Part shown: positions 7,163-12,948 of the stretch, one piece after another | Layout of the letters: every line of letters starts with the position of its first letter | Position numbering within the stretch: position 1 is the first letter of the stretch | NCBI GenBank assembly: GCA_900317065.1 | Contig: ONFK01000023.1 | Coordinates: 1-12,948 of the forward strand | DNA length: 12,948 bases | Source of the DNA: an uncultured Bacteroidales bacterium | GTDB lineage: Bacteria; Bacteroidota; Bacteroidia; Bacteroidales; UBA932 | Reading direction: 5' to 3' | Made by a program: the position numbers and the translations under genes | The notes under the pieces: model-generated | The model's database searches: none | The model's input: only the letters and a program-made list of their open reading frames with translations | What the model was told of the DNA's origin: nothing

Positions 7163-7167
7163 TCGAA
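7154..7167. other. Palindrome holding the overlapping stops of two convergent genes
   Basis: TTCGACTAGTCGAA is a perfect 14-bp palindrome. It supplies the last two codons and the TAG stop of the plus-strand shikimate gene (stop 7160-7162) and the same residues and stop, Phe-Asp-TAG, of the minus-strand esterase (stop 7161-7159). There is no room for ordinary separate terminators, so transcripts from the two sides should overlap. Confidence 0.85.
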
Positions 7168-8007
7168 ATTCCTCGAAGCGAAAGGCAGAGACAGGCGCAG
7201 CGCCAGGTGCCAGTACTCCCAATTGTGCACTCCGTTTCGGACGCGGAGTTCGCTGTGCACCTTCCTGGCGCGCATTTTCATGTGCAGGTCCATGCTCTGC
7301 TGGAGCAGGAAATCGTCGTCGCCGCAATCGAAGAACCACGCTACCGTGCGCAGTTTTTCGAGGGTGGCTTCGTCGGCATTGTCGAGATAATCCAGCGCAG
7401 AATGCTTCCTTACGGCCTGGCCTACCAGGTATAATTTGTCGTAAGAACCCTTCTTGTATCCTACTTCGTCGCTCTTGTTGTCCAGCCAGGCGCTCATGGC
7501 GTAGCAACTGGAGAACATGTCCGGATGCCTCTGGGCATATACCGTGCTGCCGCCACCGCCCATGGACAGGCCCATGACCGCACGCCGGCCCTTGCTGCCT
7601 CCGCAGTTGTATTTCTTCTCCACAGCAGGGACGAGTTCCCCGAAAAAGAAATCCTCATAACTGCATCCGGGCATGTTGAAGTATCCGTTCCATGTATTGT
7701 GGGTGTCCGGGCCGCCGGCATTGGGCATGATGATCACCATCGGCCTGGCTTCGCCCGAACGGACGAGTTCGTCGGCGACTGTCTGCATGTTGCCGCGCTT
7801 TATCCATGCGGTGTAGTCGTCGCTCAGGCCGTGCAGCAGGTAAACCGCAGGATAGAGCTTGGCGCTGTTGTAATCGCTCGGAAGGTATACATTATACTTG
7901 ACCACAGTCCCGAGGATTTTGCTGGAGAGACTGTCGGTTACCACTTTCCCTGCGCGAAGAGGCAGGAAAGCCAATGCCATAAAGACTGCAAACAATATCT
8001 TCTTCAT
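7159..8007 (-). CDS. Secreted alpha/beta-hydrolase esterase (putative esterase family, CE1-like)
   Basis: This protein has 282 residues, with a signal peptide (MKKILFAVFMALAFLPLRAG). The body has the esterase D/feruloyl esterase fold signature: YPAVYLLHGLSDD (oxyanion-hole region, residues 52-64), MVIIMPNAGG, nucleophile elbow GLSMGGGG with Ser148, acid candidates in DCGDDDF (Asp230 or Asp231), and catalytic His261 in GVHNWEYW. Relatives remove acyl or feruloyl groups from polysaccharides or act as acetyl esterases; the substrate is not evident. It is the last gene of a three-gene operon: its ATG at 8007 overlaps the TGA of the GH125 gene (ATGA), suggesting translational coupling. With the mannosidase and phosphodiesterase upstream, a role in de-acylating a glycan outside the cytoplasm is plausible (inference). 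The 3' end overlaps the convergent shikimate gene. Confidence 0.85.
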   Translation of the reverse strand: MKKILFAVFMALAFLPLRAGKVVTDSLSSKILGTVVKYNVYLPSDYNSAKLYPAVYLLHGLSDDYTAWIKRGNMQTVADELVRSGEARPMVIIMPNAGGPDTHNTWNGYFNMPGCSYEDFFFGELVPAVEKKYNCGGSKGRRAVMGLSMGGGGSTVYAQRHPDMFSSCYAMSAWLDNKSDEVGYKKGSYDKLYLVGQAVRKHSALDYLDNADEATLEKLRTVAWFFDCGDDDFLLQQSMDLHMKMRARKVHSELRVRNGVHNWEYWHLALRLSLPFASRNFD

Positions 8008-9383
8008 AATTTTCTGTATGTTTTCAGGATAAGTTCTCCGAACAGGGTGTTCGCCCAGGCAAACCAGCTGCGGGTATATCGCGAAGCGTCGTCTTTCCAG
8101 AACGCTTCGTGCATGAAGCCTGTGCCGGCATCGGTGGCTGCAAGTGCGTGCACGCAGCGGACGGCTTCTTCTTCAGTCGGAGCGGTCAGCCCCTGCATTA
8201 TCATGCTCATCGGCCACACCCAGCCAAGCCCGATGTGGGGGCCGCCAACGCCGGATCCGGCCTTGCCGGAAAAATAGCAGGGATTGTCGGCGCTGAGTAT
8301 GAACCGGCGTGTGTTCCGCCAGACCGGATCGTCTGCATCGATGCAATCCAGATACGGCAGGGAGAGCAGGCTGGGAACGTTCGCATCGTCCATCATAAGG
8401 GCGTTCCCGAAACCGTCCACTTCGTATGCATAGATGCGCCCGTAGCGCGGATGCTCGACCACGGCAAATTCCTCCAGCGCAGCGGAAATCTCGTCCGCAA
8501 GGGCCAGGCATTCGCGGGCGAGCCTGCGCTCACGGCATACCTCCGAAAGAATCTCCGCGCTTTTTCTCAATACGCCGGAGGCGAAGAAGTTGGAAGGAAT
8601 GAGGAATTCCAGGACAGTCGCGTCATCAGACGGACGGAAAGAAGATGCAATCAGCCCGCAGGGCTTCACAGGGGCGCCGCAGCCATCCCAGCCCTTGGTG
8701 TCGAAGGCCCGTTCGGTGCGCCGCATGAAACGGTAGGGCCCCGGACCGTCGTAGCGTTGCTGTTCGCGGAAGGTGTGCAGCACGGCGCGGACGGCTTCCA
8801 GCCATTCCTTCCCAAAAACGGACGTGTCCCCGGTGGCCTTCCAGTAGCCGTGCGCGAGGCGCAGCACGTAGCAGGGGGAATCCAGCTCCCACTTGCGTTC
8901 GTGCAGCCACGGGTTCATCTCCGTATAATCCTTTTCCCACTCGCTGCCGGTCGGGCCCCTGTTGAAGGCGTTTGCATATGGGTCCAGTGCAAGATACCCG
9001 AATTGCCGCAGCAGCACTCCGGCTATCATCTTCCGGAGAGCCTCGTCGCCTTTCGCCAGGCTCAGATACGGCCAGACCTGGGCTCCCGAATCCCGCAGCC
9101 ACATTGCGTGGATGTCACCGGTAATGATAAAAGTGTCCGGCGTGCCGTCCGGGGCTTCCGAATATTCCACGGTGGTGTCCAGCGTGTTCGGGAAGCAGTT
9201 AGCGAACATCCAGGCAAGCTTCCTGTCGTTCAAATGACCGCAGACCTCCGAGATGGTCTTCTCCACGGCCTCCGAACGGAAGCACCGCGCTTCCGGGGCG
9301 GGGCGGCGGGAGACATAATCCCTGGCGGAGCAGATGGAGCCCGCAAGCAGGAGGATTGTGGCGGAAAACAGAATGCGTTTCAC
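8004..9383 (-). CDS. GH125 exo-alpha-1,6-mannosidase, secreted
   Basis: This 459-residue protein matches the metal-independent alpha-mannosidase family GH125 (formerly DUF1237): ITGDIHAMWLRDSGAQVWPYL (residues 87-107), DPYANAFNR, WELDSPCYVLRLAHGYW (165-181), SFRPSDDA (248-255), YEVDGFGNALMMDDANVPSLL (320-340), GGPHIGLGWVWP and GFMHEAF (422-428). By recollection of the characterised Clostridium perfringens enzyme (acid Asp220, base Glu393), Asp253 and Glu426 here have the same 173-residue separation and are likely the catalytic pair. The enzyme releases terminal alpha-1,6-mannose from N-glycan or yeast-mannan type substrates. The signal peptide MKRILFSATILLLAGSICSA lacks a proper lipobox, so a soluble periplasmic enzyme is likely. 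The start is GTG at 9383, overlapping the TGA of the preceding gene (GTGA); the stop overlaps the next start (ATGA). Operon membership is therefore strong. Confidence 0.92.
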   Translation of the reverse strand: MKRILFSATILLLAGSICSARDYVSRRPAPEARCFRSEAVEKTISEVCGHLNDRKLAWMFANCFPNTLDTTVEYSEAPDGTPDTFIITGDIHAMWLRDSGAQVWPYLSLAKGDEALRKMIAGVLLRQFGYLALDPYANAFNRGPTGSEWEKDYTEMNPWLHERKWELDSPCYVLRLAHGYWKATGDTSVFGKEWLEAVRAVLHTFREQQRYDGPGPYRFMRRTERAFDTKGWDGCGAPVKPCGLIASSFRPSDDATVLEFLIPSNFFASGVLRKSAEILSEVCRERRLARECLALADEISAALEEFAVVEHPRYGRIYAYEVDGFGNALMMDDANVPSLLSLPYLDCIDADDPVWRNTRRFILSADNPCYFSGKAGSGVGGPHIGLGWVWPMSMIMQGLTAPTEEEAVRCVHALAATDAGTGFMHEAFWKDDASRYTRSWFAWANTLFGELILKTYRKL

Positions 9384-10594
9384 TTGAGAATGCTTTTGAT
9401 TCGGCTCAGTTTTCCGTCCACCGGAGCGGGCTTCACATCCAGCAGATAACAGAGCATGGGATAGAGGTCGATATTGATGAAGGCGGCCTTCTCTCCGGGG
9501 GCATAAGGGCCGGGCTCGAAGCCGGATTTGAAGTCGGGACCAACAGCGCGAAAAGCGGTCTGCATATCAAGTTCCTTGGGGGAGAAACCATGTGCGCCGG
9601 GATGCTTCTTTGGCTTATGGTCGAACTGCCATCCGAGGTCCGGGGCGACGATCACGTCTCCCAGCCTGTCGGATGTTCCGTAGTTGAGTTCGGCGGGAAC
9701 TTCGCCGTGCTTCCATACGCTCAGATGTGGTATCTGCGAAACCGTTGCGACTATGGAATCGACGCAGCCTTCTTTCGCAAAGATGCTGGTAGGCGCAGAG
9801 CCGACTACGTCTTCCACCCAGTCCGGATCCAGAGCTTCCGCCCAGCTGACGAAACGGTCCGGGCTGACTTCCGTCATTCCGTGGTCGGATACGAGGATGA
9901 AGTTCAGTCGGTCTCCTGCCGGAGTGGCCTTCAGCCGCAGGAAAAGAGAATGCATCAGACTGTCCATGTAATGCACCATTTCCCCGGTCTCGGGAGAGTC
10001 CGGGCCGAACATGTGTCCGGTATGGTCGGGCTCGTCGAAATAGCCCATCAGCAGGCGCGGACGTTCATCCTCCGGCAGCGACATGAGGCGGACCATCTCG
10101 TCGCAGCGTTCTTCGAAGGTCCAGTGCGGCTTGTCGTCCCAGCGCCGCCAGTATGTAGGATATTCGCCTTCGTGCGGGATGTCGGATCCTACCCAATACA
10201 CATTTCCTGTCTTGACGCCCTGTCTCTGCGCGGTGATCCATATAGGTTCGCAGAGATAATACAGGGGGCTGTATCTCTTGGTGGTGTCGCCCATTGAATA
10301 CCGCCCGCCGTCGTAGGGGTCGCGGAAGCTGTTGTTTACTATCCCGTTATGATCCGGCACGCAACCGGTGGCCATGGTGTAGTGGTTTGGGAAGGTGGAT
10401 GCCGGATAAGAAGGCTCCATGCGCGCTTTGACTCCTGCAGCCGCCAGGGAGTCGAAGAAAGGCATATCGTACTTTTCCGGATAATCCCACCTGTTCCCGT
10501 CCAGGGAAATGATAACCGTCCAACTGTCGTGGCTCCGGCGGCAGGATGCGAGAATGGCGGCCAAAGCGAAGAAAACCAGGAGTGTCTTTTTCAT
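9380..10594 (-). CDS. NPP-type phosphodiesterase/nucleotide pyrophosphatase lipoprotein
   Basis: The ATG at 10594 was chosen because it opens a lipoprotein signal peptide, MKKTLLVFFALAAILASC, with lipidated Cys18. The longer frame to 10648 adds 18 charged residues that would spoil the signal and overlap the divergent gene. The 404-residue protein carries the alkaline-phosphatase superfamily NPP set: ISLDG (Asp32), SYPASTFPNHYT with nucleophile Thr67 and Asn70, YFDEPDHTGH (Asp190, His194), VSDHGMT (Asp237, His238) and GAHGF (His335), i.e. a complete two-zinc site. NPP enzymes hydrolyse nucleotide pyrophosphates or phosphodiesters, including lipid and sugar phosphodiesters. As first gene of an operon with a GH125 mannosidase and an esterase, it may act on phosphodiester-bearing glycans outside the cytoplasm (inference). 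Substrate specificity cannot be read from the sequence. Confidence 0.88.
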   Translation of the reverse strand: MKKTLLVFFALAAILASCRRSHDSWTVIISLDGNRWDYPEKYDMPFFDSLAAAGVKARMEPSYPASTFPNHYTMATGCVPDHNGIVNNSFRDPYDGGRYSMGDTTKRYSPLYYLCEPIWITAQRQGVKTGNVYWVGSDIPHEGEYPTYWRRWDDKPHWTFEERCDEMVRLMSLPEDERPRLLMGYFDEPDHTGHMFGPDSPETGEMVHYMDSLMHSLFLRLKATPAGDRLNFILVSDHGMTEVSPDRFVSWAEALDPDWVEDVVGSAPTSIFAKEGCVDSIVATVSQIPHLSVWKHGEVPAELNYGTSDRLGDVIVAPDLGWQFDHKPKKHPGAHGFSPKELDMQTAFRAVGPDFKSGFEPGPYAPGEKAAFINIDLYPMLCYLLDVKPAPVDGKLSRIKSILK

Positions 10595-10611
10595 AAATAG
10601 GGTAGTTTCCA

Positions 10612-10619
10612 CAAAAATA
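10612..10619 (-). promoter_or_regulatory. Putative -7 box of the phosphodiesterase-mannosidase-esterase operon
   Basis: On the minus strand TATTTTTG matches TAnnTTTG and lies 17 bp before the ATG at 10594. No Shine-Dalgarno is seen in the short leader and no good -33 element at the standard spacing. It faces away from a similar box 14 bp further right that serves the divergent gene. Confidence 0.5.
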
Positions 10620-10632
10620 AGATTTTTCTGCT

Positions 10633-10640
10633 TATCTTTG
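10633..10640 (+). promoter_or_regulatory. Putative -7 box of the cysteine desulfidase gene
   Basis: TATCTTTG is a perfect TAnnTTTG match and ends 7 bp before the ATG at 10648, giving a leaderless or near-leaderless transcript. A TTTC at 10606-10609 is a poor -33 candidate because the spacing is 23 bp. Confidence 0.5.
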
Positions 10641-10647
10641 TTATTCA

Positions 10648-11971
10648 ATGCAAGACCGTAGCGAACAAATAATCGACATCATTCACCGCGAAGTAAAGCC
10701 TGCGCTTGGCTGCACCGAGCCCATAGCAGTCGCCCTGGCCGTCGCCAAGGCCGTTGAAATCATCACCGACAACTGCCCGTGCATCTGTCCTGAAGGCTGG
10801 CGCCTGAAGGCGGATTTCCGTATCGGCGTCGAGGTCAGCGGCAATATCCTCAAAAACGGAATGGGGGTCGGCATTCCCGGCACCGGGATGGTCGGCCTGC
10901 CCGTAGCGGCAGCTCTCGGAGCCGTCTGCGGAGAATCCGCCAGGGGGCTGGAAGTGCTTGCCGCGCTGAATGCAGCCAGCGTGGAAAGGGCCAAGGCGCT
11001 GGTATCGGGAGGCAAGGTCCACATCGGCGTAGCGGATACCGACCGCCTGCTCTATGTAAAGGCCACGGTGTCGGTGGATGGCAGGGCGGAGGCGAGTGCG
11101 GAGGTGGATCCCCACGCATACGCCATCATAGAAGACGACCACGACCGCATCGTGGAGACAAGTTTCGCGGACAAGATACTGATGTGCTCCGAATCCGGAG
11201 CTGCCGCCGCAGAGCGCATGGCCGGAGATGACGGCCTGACAGTCCGGGAGATATACGATTTCGCCTGCAGCGCCCCTTACGAAAAGATAGCCTTCATACT
11301 CGAAGACCGCACCCTGAATCTCGCCCTTGCCAGGGAGGGGCTGAAAGGCGATTACGGAATGAAAGTGGGAAAGGCTATCCGCGAGAACCAGGCGGAGGTT
11401 TTCGGCGATGACTTCATGAGTTTCGCCATGGGCATGACGGCCGCGGCGTCGGATGCCAGAATGGCCGGATGCACTCTGCCTGCCATGTCCAACAGCGGCA
11501 GCGGCAACCAGGGCATCACCGTCAGCATGCCGGTAATCGCCTATGCGATGAAATACGGCATCGACGACGAGCGTCTGGCCAGAGCCCTGATCCTCAGCAA
11601 CCTGGTTGCAATACACATAAAGAGTTACCTCGGCAAGCTGTCCGCCCTCTGCGGCTGCGTCGTTGCATCCACCGGCTCCGCCTGCGGAATCGTCTGGCTG
11701 CAGGGAGGCAGTTACGAGCAGGTGTGCTATGCCATCAAGAACATGGCCGGGAACATAACCGGGATGGTCTGCGACCGCCATGAAAGTTGCGTCGGGCGTG
11801 TCTTCTGCCGTTCAGTCCGCAGTGCTGGCGATGCGCGGGACCTGCATCCCGTCTACGGACGGCATCATCGACGACGATATCGAAAAGACGATCAGCAATC
11901 TGGGTGCGATCGGCTCCTCGGGAATGAAGACCGCCGACCGCATGATTCTCGATATTATGCTTTGCAAATAA
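10648..11971 (+). pseudogene. CyuA/UPF0597-family L-cysteine desulfidase, frameshifted by a deletion
   Basis: The gene opens MQDRSEQIIDIIHREVKPAL followed by GCTEPIAVAL, the N-terminal signature of the UPF0597/CyuA family (E. coli YhaM), whose Cys (here Cys22) helps bind a [4Fe-4S] cluster. Further family segments are NGMGVGIPGTGMVGLP, PAMSNSGSGNQGI and STGSACGI. Members break L-cysteine into pyruvate, ammonia and sulfide in the cytoplasm. At 11773-11780 the frame slips: the family reads C-D-G-A-x-x-x-C-A-M-K-V, but here Cys-Asp is followed by one base and then, in the next frame, Ala-Met-Lys-Val. That implies loss of 17 bp, removing one conserved cysteine. The remainder (ASGVSSAVQSAVLA to DIMLCK, stop 11969-11971) is well preserved in the shifted frame. 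The product should be inactive. In the unshifted frame reading runs by chance into the next gene. Confidence 0.85.
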
Positions 11972-11992
11972 AGGAACAAATACCTATATTCG
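11961..11992 (+). promoter_or_regulatory. Bacteroidota-type promoter of the HprK-like gene
   Basis: TTTG (11961-11964) and TATATTCG (11985-11992, one mismatch to TAnnTTTG) are separated by 20 bp, the standard -33/-7 spacing. The start codon at 11998 follows after 5 bp. It sits over the end of the desulfidase pseudogene, so the downstream gene need not depend on transcription through the broken gene. Confidence 0.55.
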
Positions 11993-11997
11993 CCAAT

Positions 11998-12876
11998 ATG
12001 AGTGACAAGAGATACTATAATGTAGCAGGATTCAGTTTTGGAGTGGAAAGCCCCGAAGAGGGTTTCCTTGACTCTATGACGAACCTTGCTCCGTTCAAGT
12101 CGGAAATGGGATCCGGAGAGCATGTCTTCGACCTGGAAATCGTGGACGCCCTTCCCGCAGCGGAAGGAGAACCGATGTTCCGCACGGACGACGGCCCTGG
12201 TTTCCCGGAAATCGGCATATTTACGGTCGCGGACGGATGGCAGATGCGTGTGAAGCCTCTTCCGCAACTTCCGGAAGCCTCCGAGATGTGGGTGAAAGAA
12301 GATTTCTCCGAGGCGAAGCTGCACTTTCTGCACAAAGACGAGAAGCCTTTCGCACTTAATAACTCCCTGATGCTGATGTTCGCATTCTCCACCGCCTGCC
12401 GCGGCGCGCTGGAGATGCATTCGTCCGTCGTGGTGAACGACGGCAAGGGATATCTTTTCCTCGGCCGCAGCGGCACCGGAAAGAGCACCCACAGCCGCCT
12501 GTGGATAGAGAATATCCCCGGAACCGTGCTCCTGAACGACGACAATCCCATCCTCCGGCTCATGCCGGACGGCACCGCCCGCGTGTTCGGTTCGCCCTGG
12601 AGCGGGAAAACCCCCTGCTACAAGGCGGAAGACGCTCCTGCCGGAGCCGTGGTCCAGTTGAAGCAGGCCCCCCATAACAGGATCGTGCGTCTCCAAACCC
12701 TTCAGGCATACGCCACCCTGATGTCGTCGGCTTCGTCTTTCCGTCCGTTCAAGGGGCTTGCGGACGGATGGCACCGCACCCTCGAAGGGCTCGTATCCGT
12801 GCTTCCGTGCTACCAGCTCGAGTGCCTGCCGGACGCGGCTGCCGCGGAACTATGTCACAGCACAATTCATGGATAA
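11998..12876 (+). CDS. HPr kinase/phosphorylase-like P-loop protein
   Basis: The ATG at 11998 follows a promoter-like element and gives a compact 292-residue protein. An N-terminal region of about 135 residues (MSDKRYYNVAGFSFGV...) has no motif I recognise. It is followed by a C-terminal HprK/PEP-carboxykinase-like nucleotide domain: LEMHSSVVV (His141), GYLFLGRSGTGKSTHSRLW (Walker A, residues 156-164), LLNDDNP (acidic pair Asp181-Asp182, as in HprK), FGSPWSGKTP, and a C-terminal helical part ending in ELCHSTIHG. HprK phosphorylates a serine of the HPr protein; related stand-alone kinases in peptide-natural-product clusters phosphorylate peptides. The length resembles Bacteroidota proteins that I recall beside PqqD-like, lasso-B2-like and S24/S26-like genes. 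The next gene starts inside its last codons (ATGGATAA), an overlap suggesting an operon. The substrate is unknown. Upstream open frame before 11998 belongs to the pseudogene. Confidence 0.65.
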   Translation: MSDKRYYNVAGFSFGVESPEEGFLDSMTNLAPFKSEMGSGEHVFDLEIVDALPAAEGEPMFRTDDGPGFPEIGIFTVADGWQMRVKPLPQLPEASEMWVKEDFSEAKLHFLHKDEKPFALNNSLMLMFAFSTACRGALEMHSSVVVNDGKGYLFLGRSGTGKSTHSRLWIENIPGTVLLNDDNPILRLMPDGTARVFGSPWSGKTPCYKAEDAPAGAVVQLKQAPHNRIVRLQTLQAYATLMSSASSFRPFKGLADGWHRTLEGLVSVLPCYQLECLPDAAAAELCHSTIHG

Positions 12877-12948
12877 GAAAACAGTCGCAAACGAACTGCT
12901 GCTGGAGGATGCGGCGGAGCTGATGAATGAAGGCAGGGAGGTCAGTTT
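12869..12948 (+). CDS. Start of a gene resembling S24/S26-family peptidases (3' end outside window)
   Basis: Only the first 26 complete codons are present: MDKKTVANELLLEDAAELMN, then EGREVS. The pattern 'N-x-x-L-L-x-x-x-x-x-L-x-x-x-G-x-x-V' resembles the N-terminus of small Bacteroidota S24/S26 (signal-peptidase-like) proteins, in which a G-x-S-M-x-P motif normally follows about 10 residues later, beyond the window. The gene overlaps the HprK-like gene by 8 bp, so the two are probably translated from one message. No catalytic residue can be seen here; the family call rests on the short N-terminal resemblance and on the neighbour. Confidence 0.4.
   Translation, partial: MDKKTVANELLLEDAAELMNEGREVS

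Noticed and set aside
5147..7507. Long 786-codon minus-strand frame opposite the shikimate gene
   Set aside because: This is a shadow frame caused by GC-rich third positions; the plus strand has all catalytic motifs of both enzymes.
10594..10648. Start of the phosphodiesterase gene at 10648 (18 extra residues)
   Set aside because: The extension would block the lipoprotein signal peptide and start within the divergent gene; the ATG at 10594 lies 17 bp after a promoter-like box.
10648..12876. A 742-codon continuous frame joining a cysteine desulfidase to an HprK-like kinase
   Set aside because: The desulfidase continues in a different frame after 11776 to its own stop at 11971; the unshifted stretch in between (about 11776-11997) encodes Arg/His-rich nonsense. 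The kinase has its own promoter and ATG at 11998.

Overview
The window looks like a fairly GC-rich member of the Bacteroidales (Alistipes/Rikenellaceae-like or an uncultured gut relative). The grounds are FISUMP-type and fimbrillin-type surface proteins, lipoprotein signal peptides, a periplasmic-sensor histidine kinase, a secreted alpha-1,6-mannosidase operon, and start regions that carry a Bacteroidota -7 box (TAnnTTTG) with little or no Shine-Dalgarno sequence. The species cannot be fixed from sequence reading alone.

Layout. (1) 1-1730, plus strand, visibly lower GC: the 3' end of a FISUMP-domain surface protein, a 47-residue peptide gene, and a fimbrillin-like lipoprotein; probably one surface-structure operon. 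(2) 1761-1910: a degraded 5' piece of a second aroD gene, followed tail-on by a minus-strand Gfo/Idh/MocA oxidoreductase gene that carries an in-frame UGA at codon 32. (3) 2906-3211: the divergent intergenic region, holding three 27-bp inverted repeats spaced exactly 51 bp apart. (4) 3212-7162, plus strand: a TPR/histidine kinase, then 15 bp later a two-domain shikimate enzyme (type I 3-dehydroquinate dehydratase fused to EPSP synthase), with a hairpin-forming Gly/Pro-coding segment inside the dehydratase domain. (5) 10594-7159, minus strand: three secreted enzymes (NPP-type phosphodiesterase lipoprotein, GH125 exo-alpha-1,6-mannosidase, alpha/beta-hydrolase esterase) joined by 4-bp stop/start overlaps; the last gene meets the shikimate gene tail to tail inside a 14-bp palindrome. 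(6) 10648-12948, plus strand: a CyuA/UPF0597 L-cysteine desulfidase gene broken by an inferred 17-bp deletion, then an HPr-kinase-like P-loop protein with its own promoter, then the first 26 complete codons of a gene resembling the start of S24/S26-type peptidases.

How the genes work together. The phosphodiesterase, mannosidase and esterase form a small envelope glycan-processing operon, plausibly trimming alpha-1,6-mannosides and removing phosphodiester and acyl decorations. The HprK-like kinase and the gene after it look like the left edge of a Bacteroidota cassette that runs out of the window; it may be a peptide-modification system, which is inference. Two genes plus one relic are broken, so the segment has had appreciable turnover. 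A continuous 742-codon reading frame from 10648 to 12876 is an artefact of the desulfidase frameshift and should not be annotated as a fusion protein.
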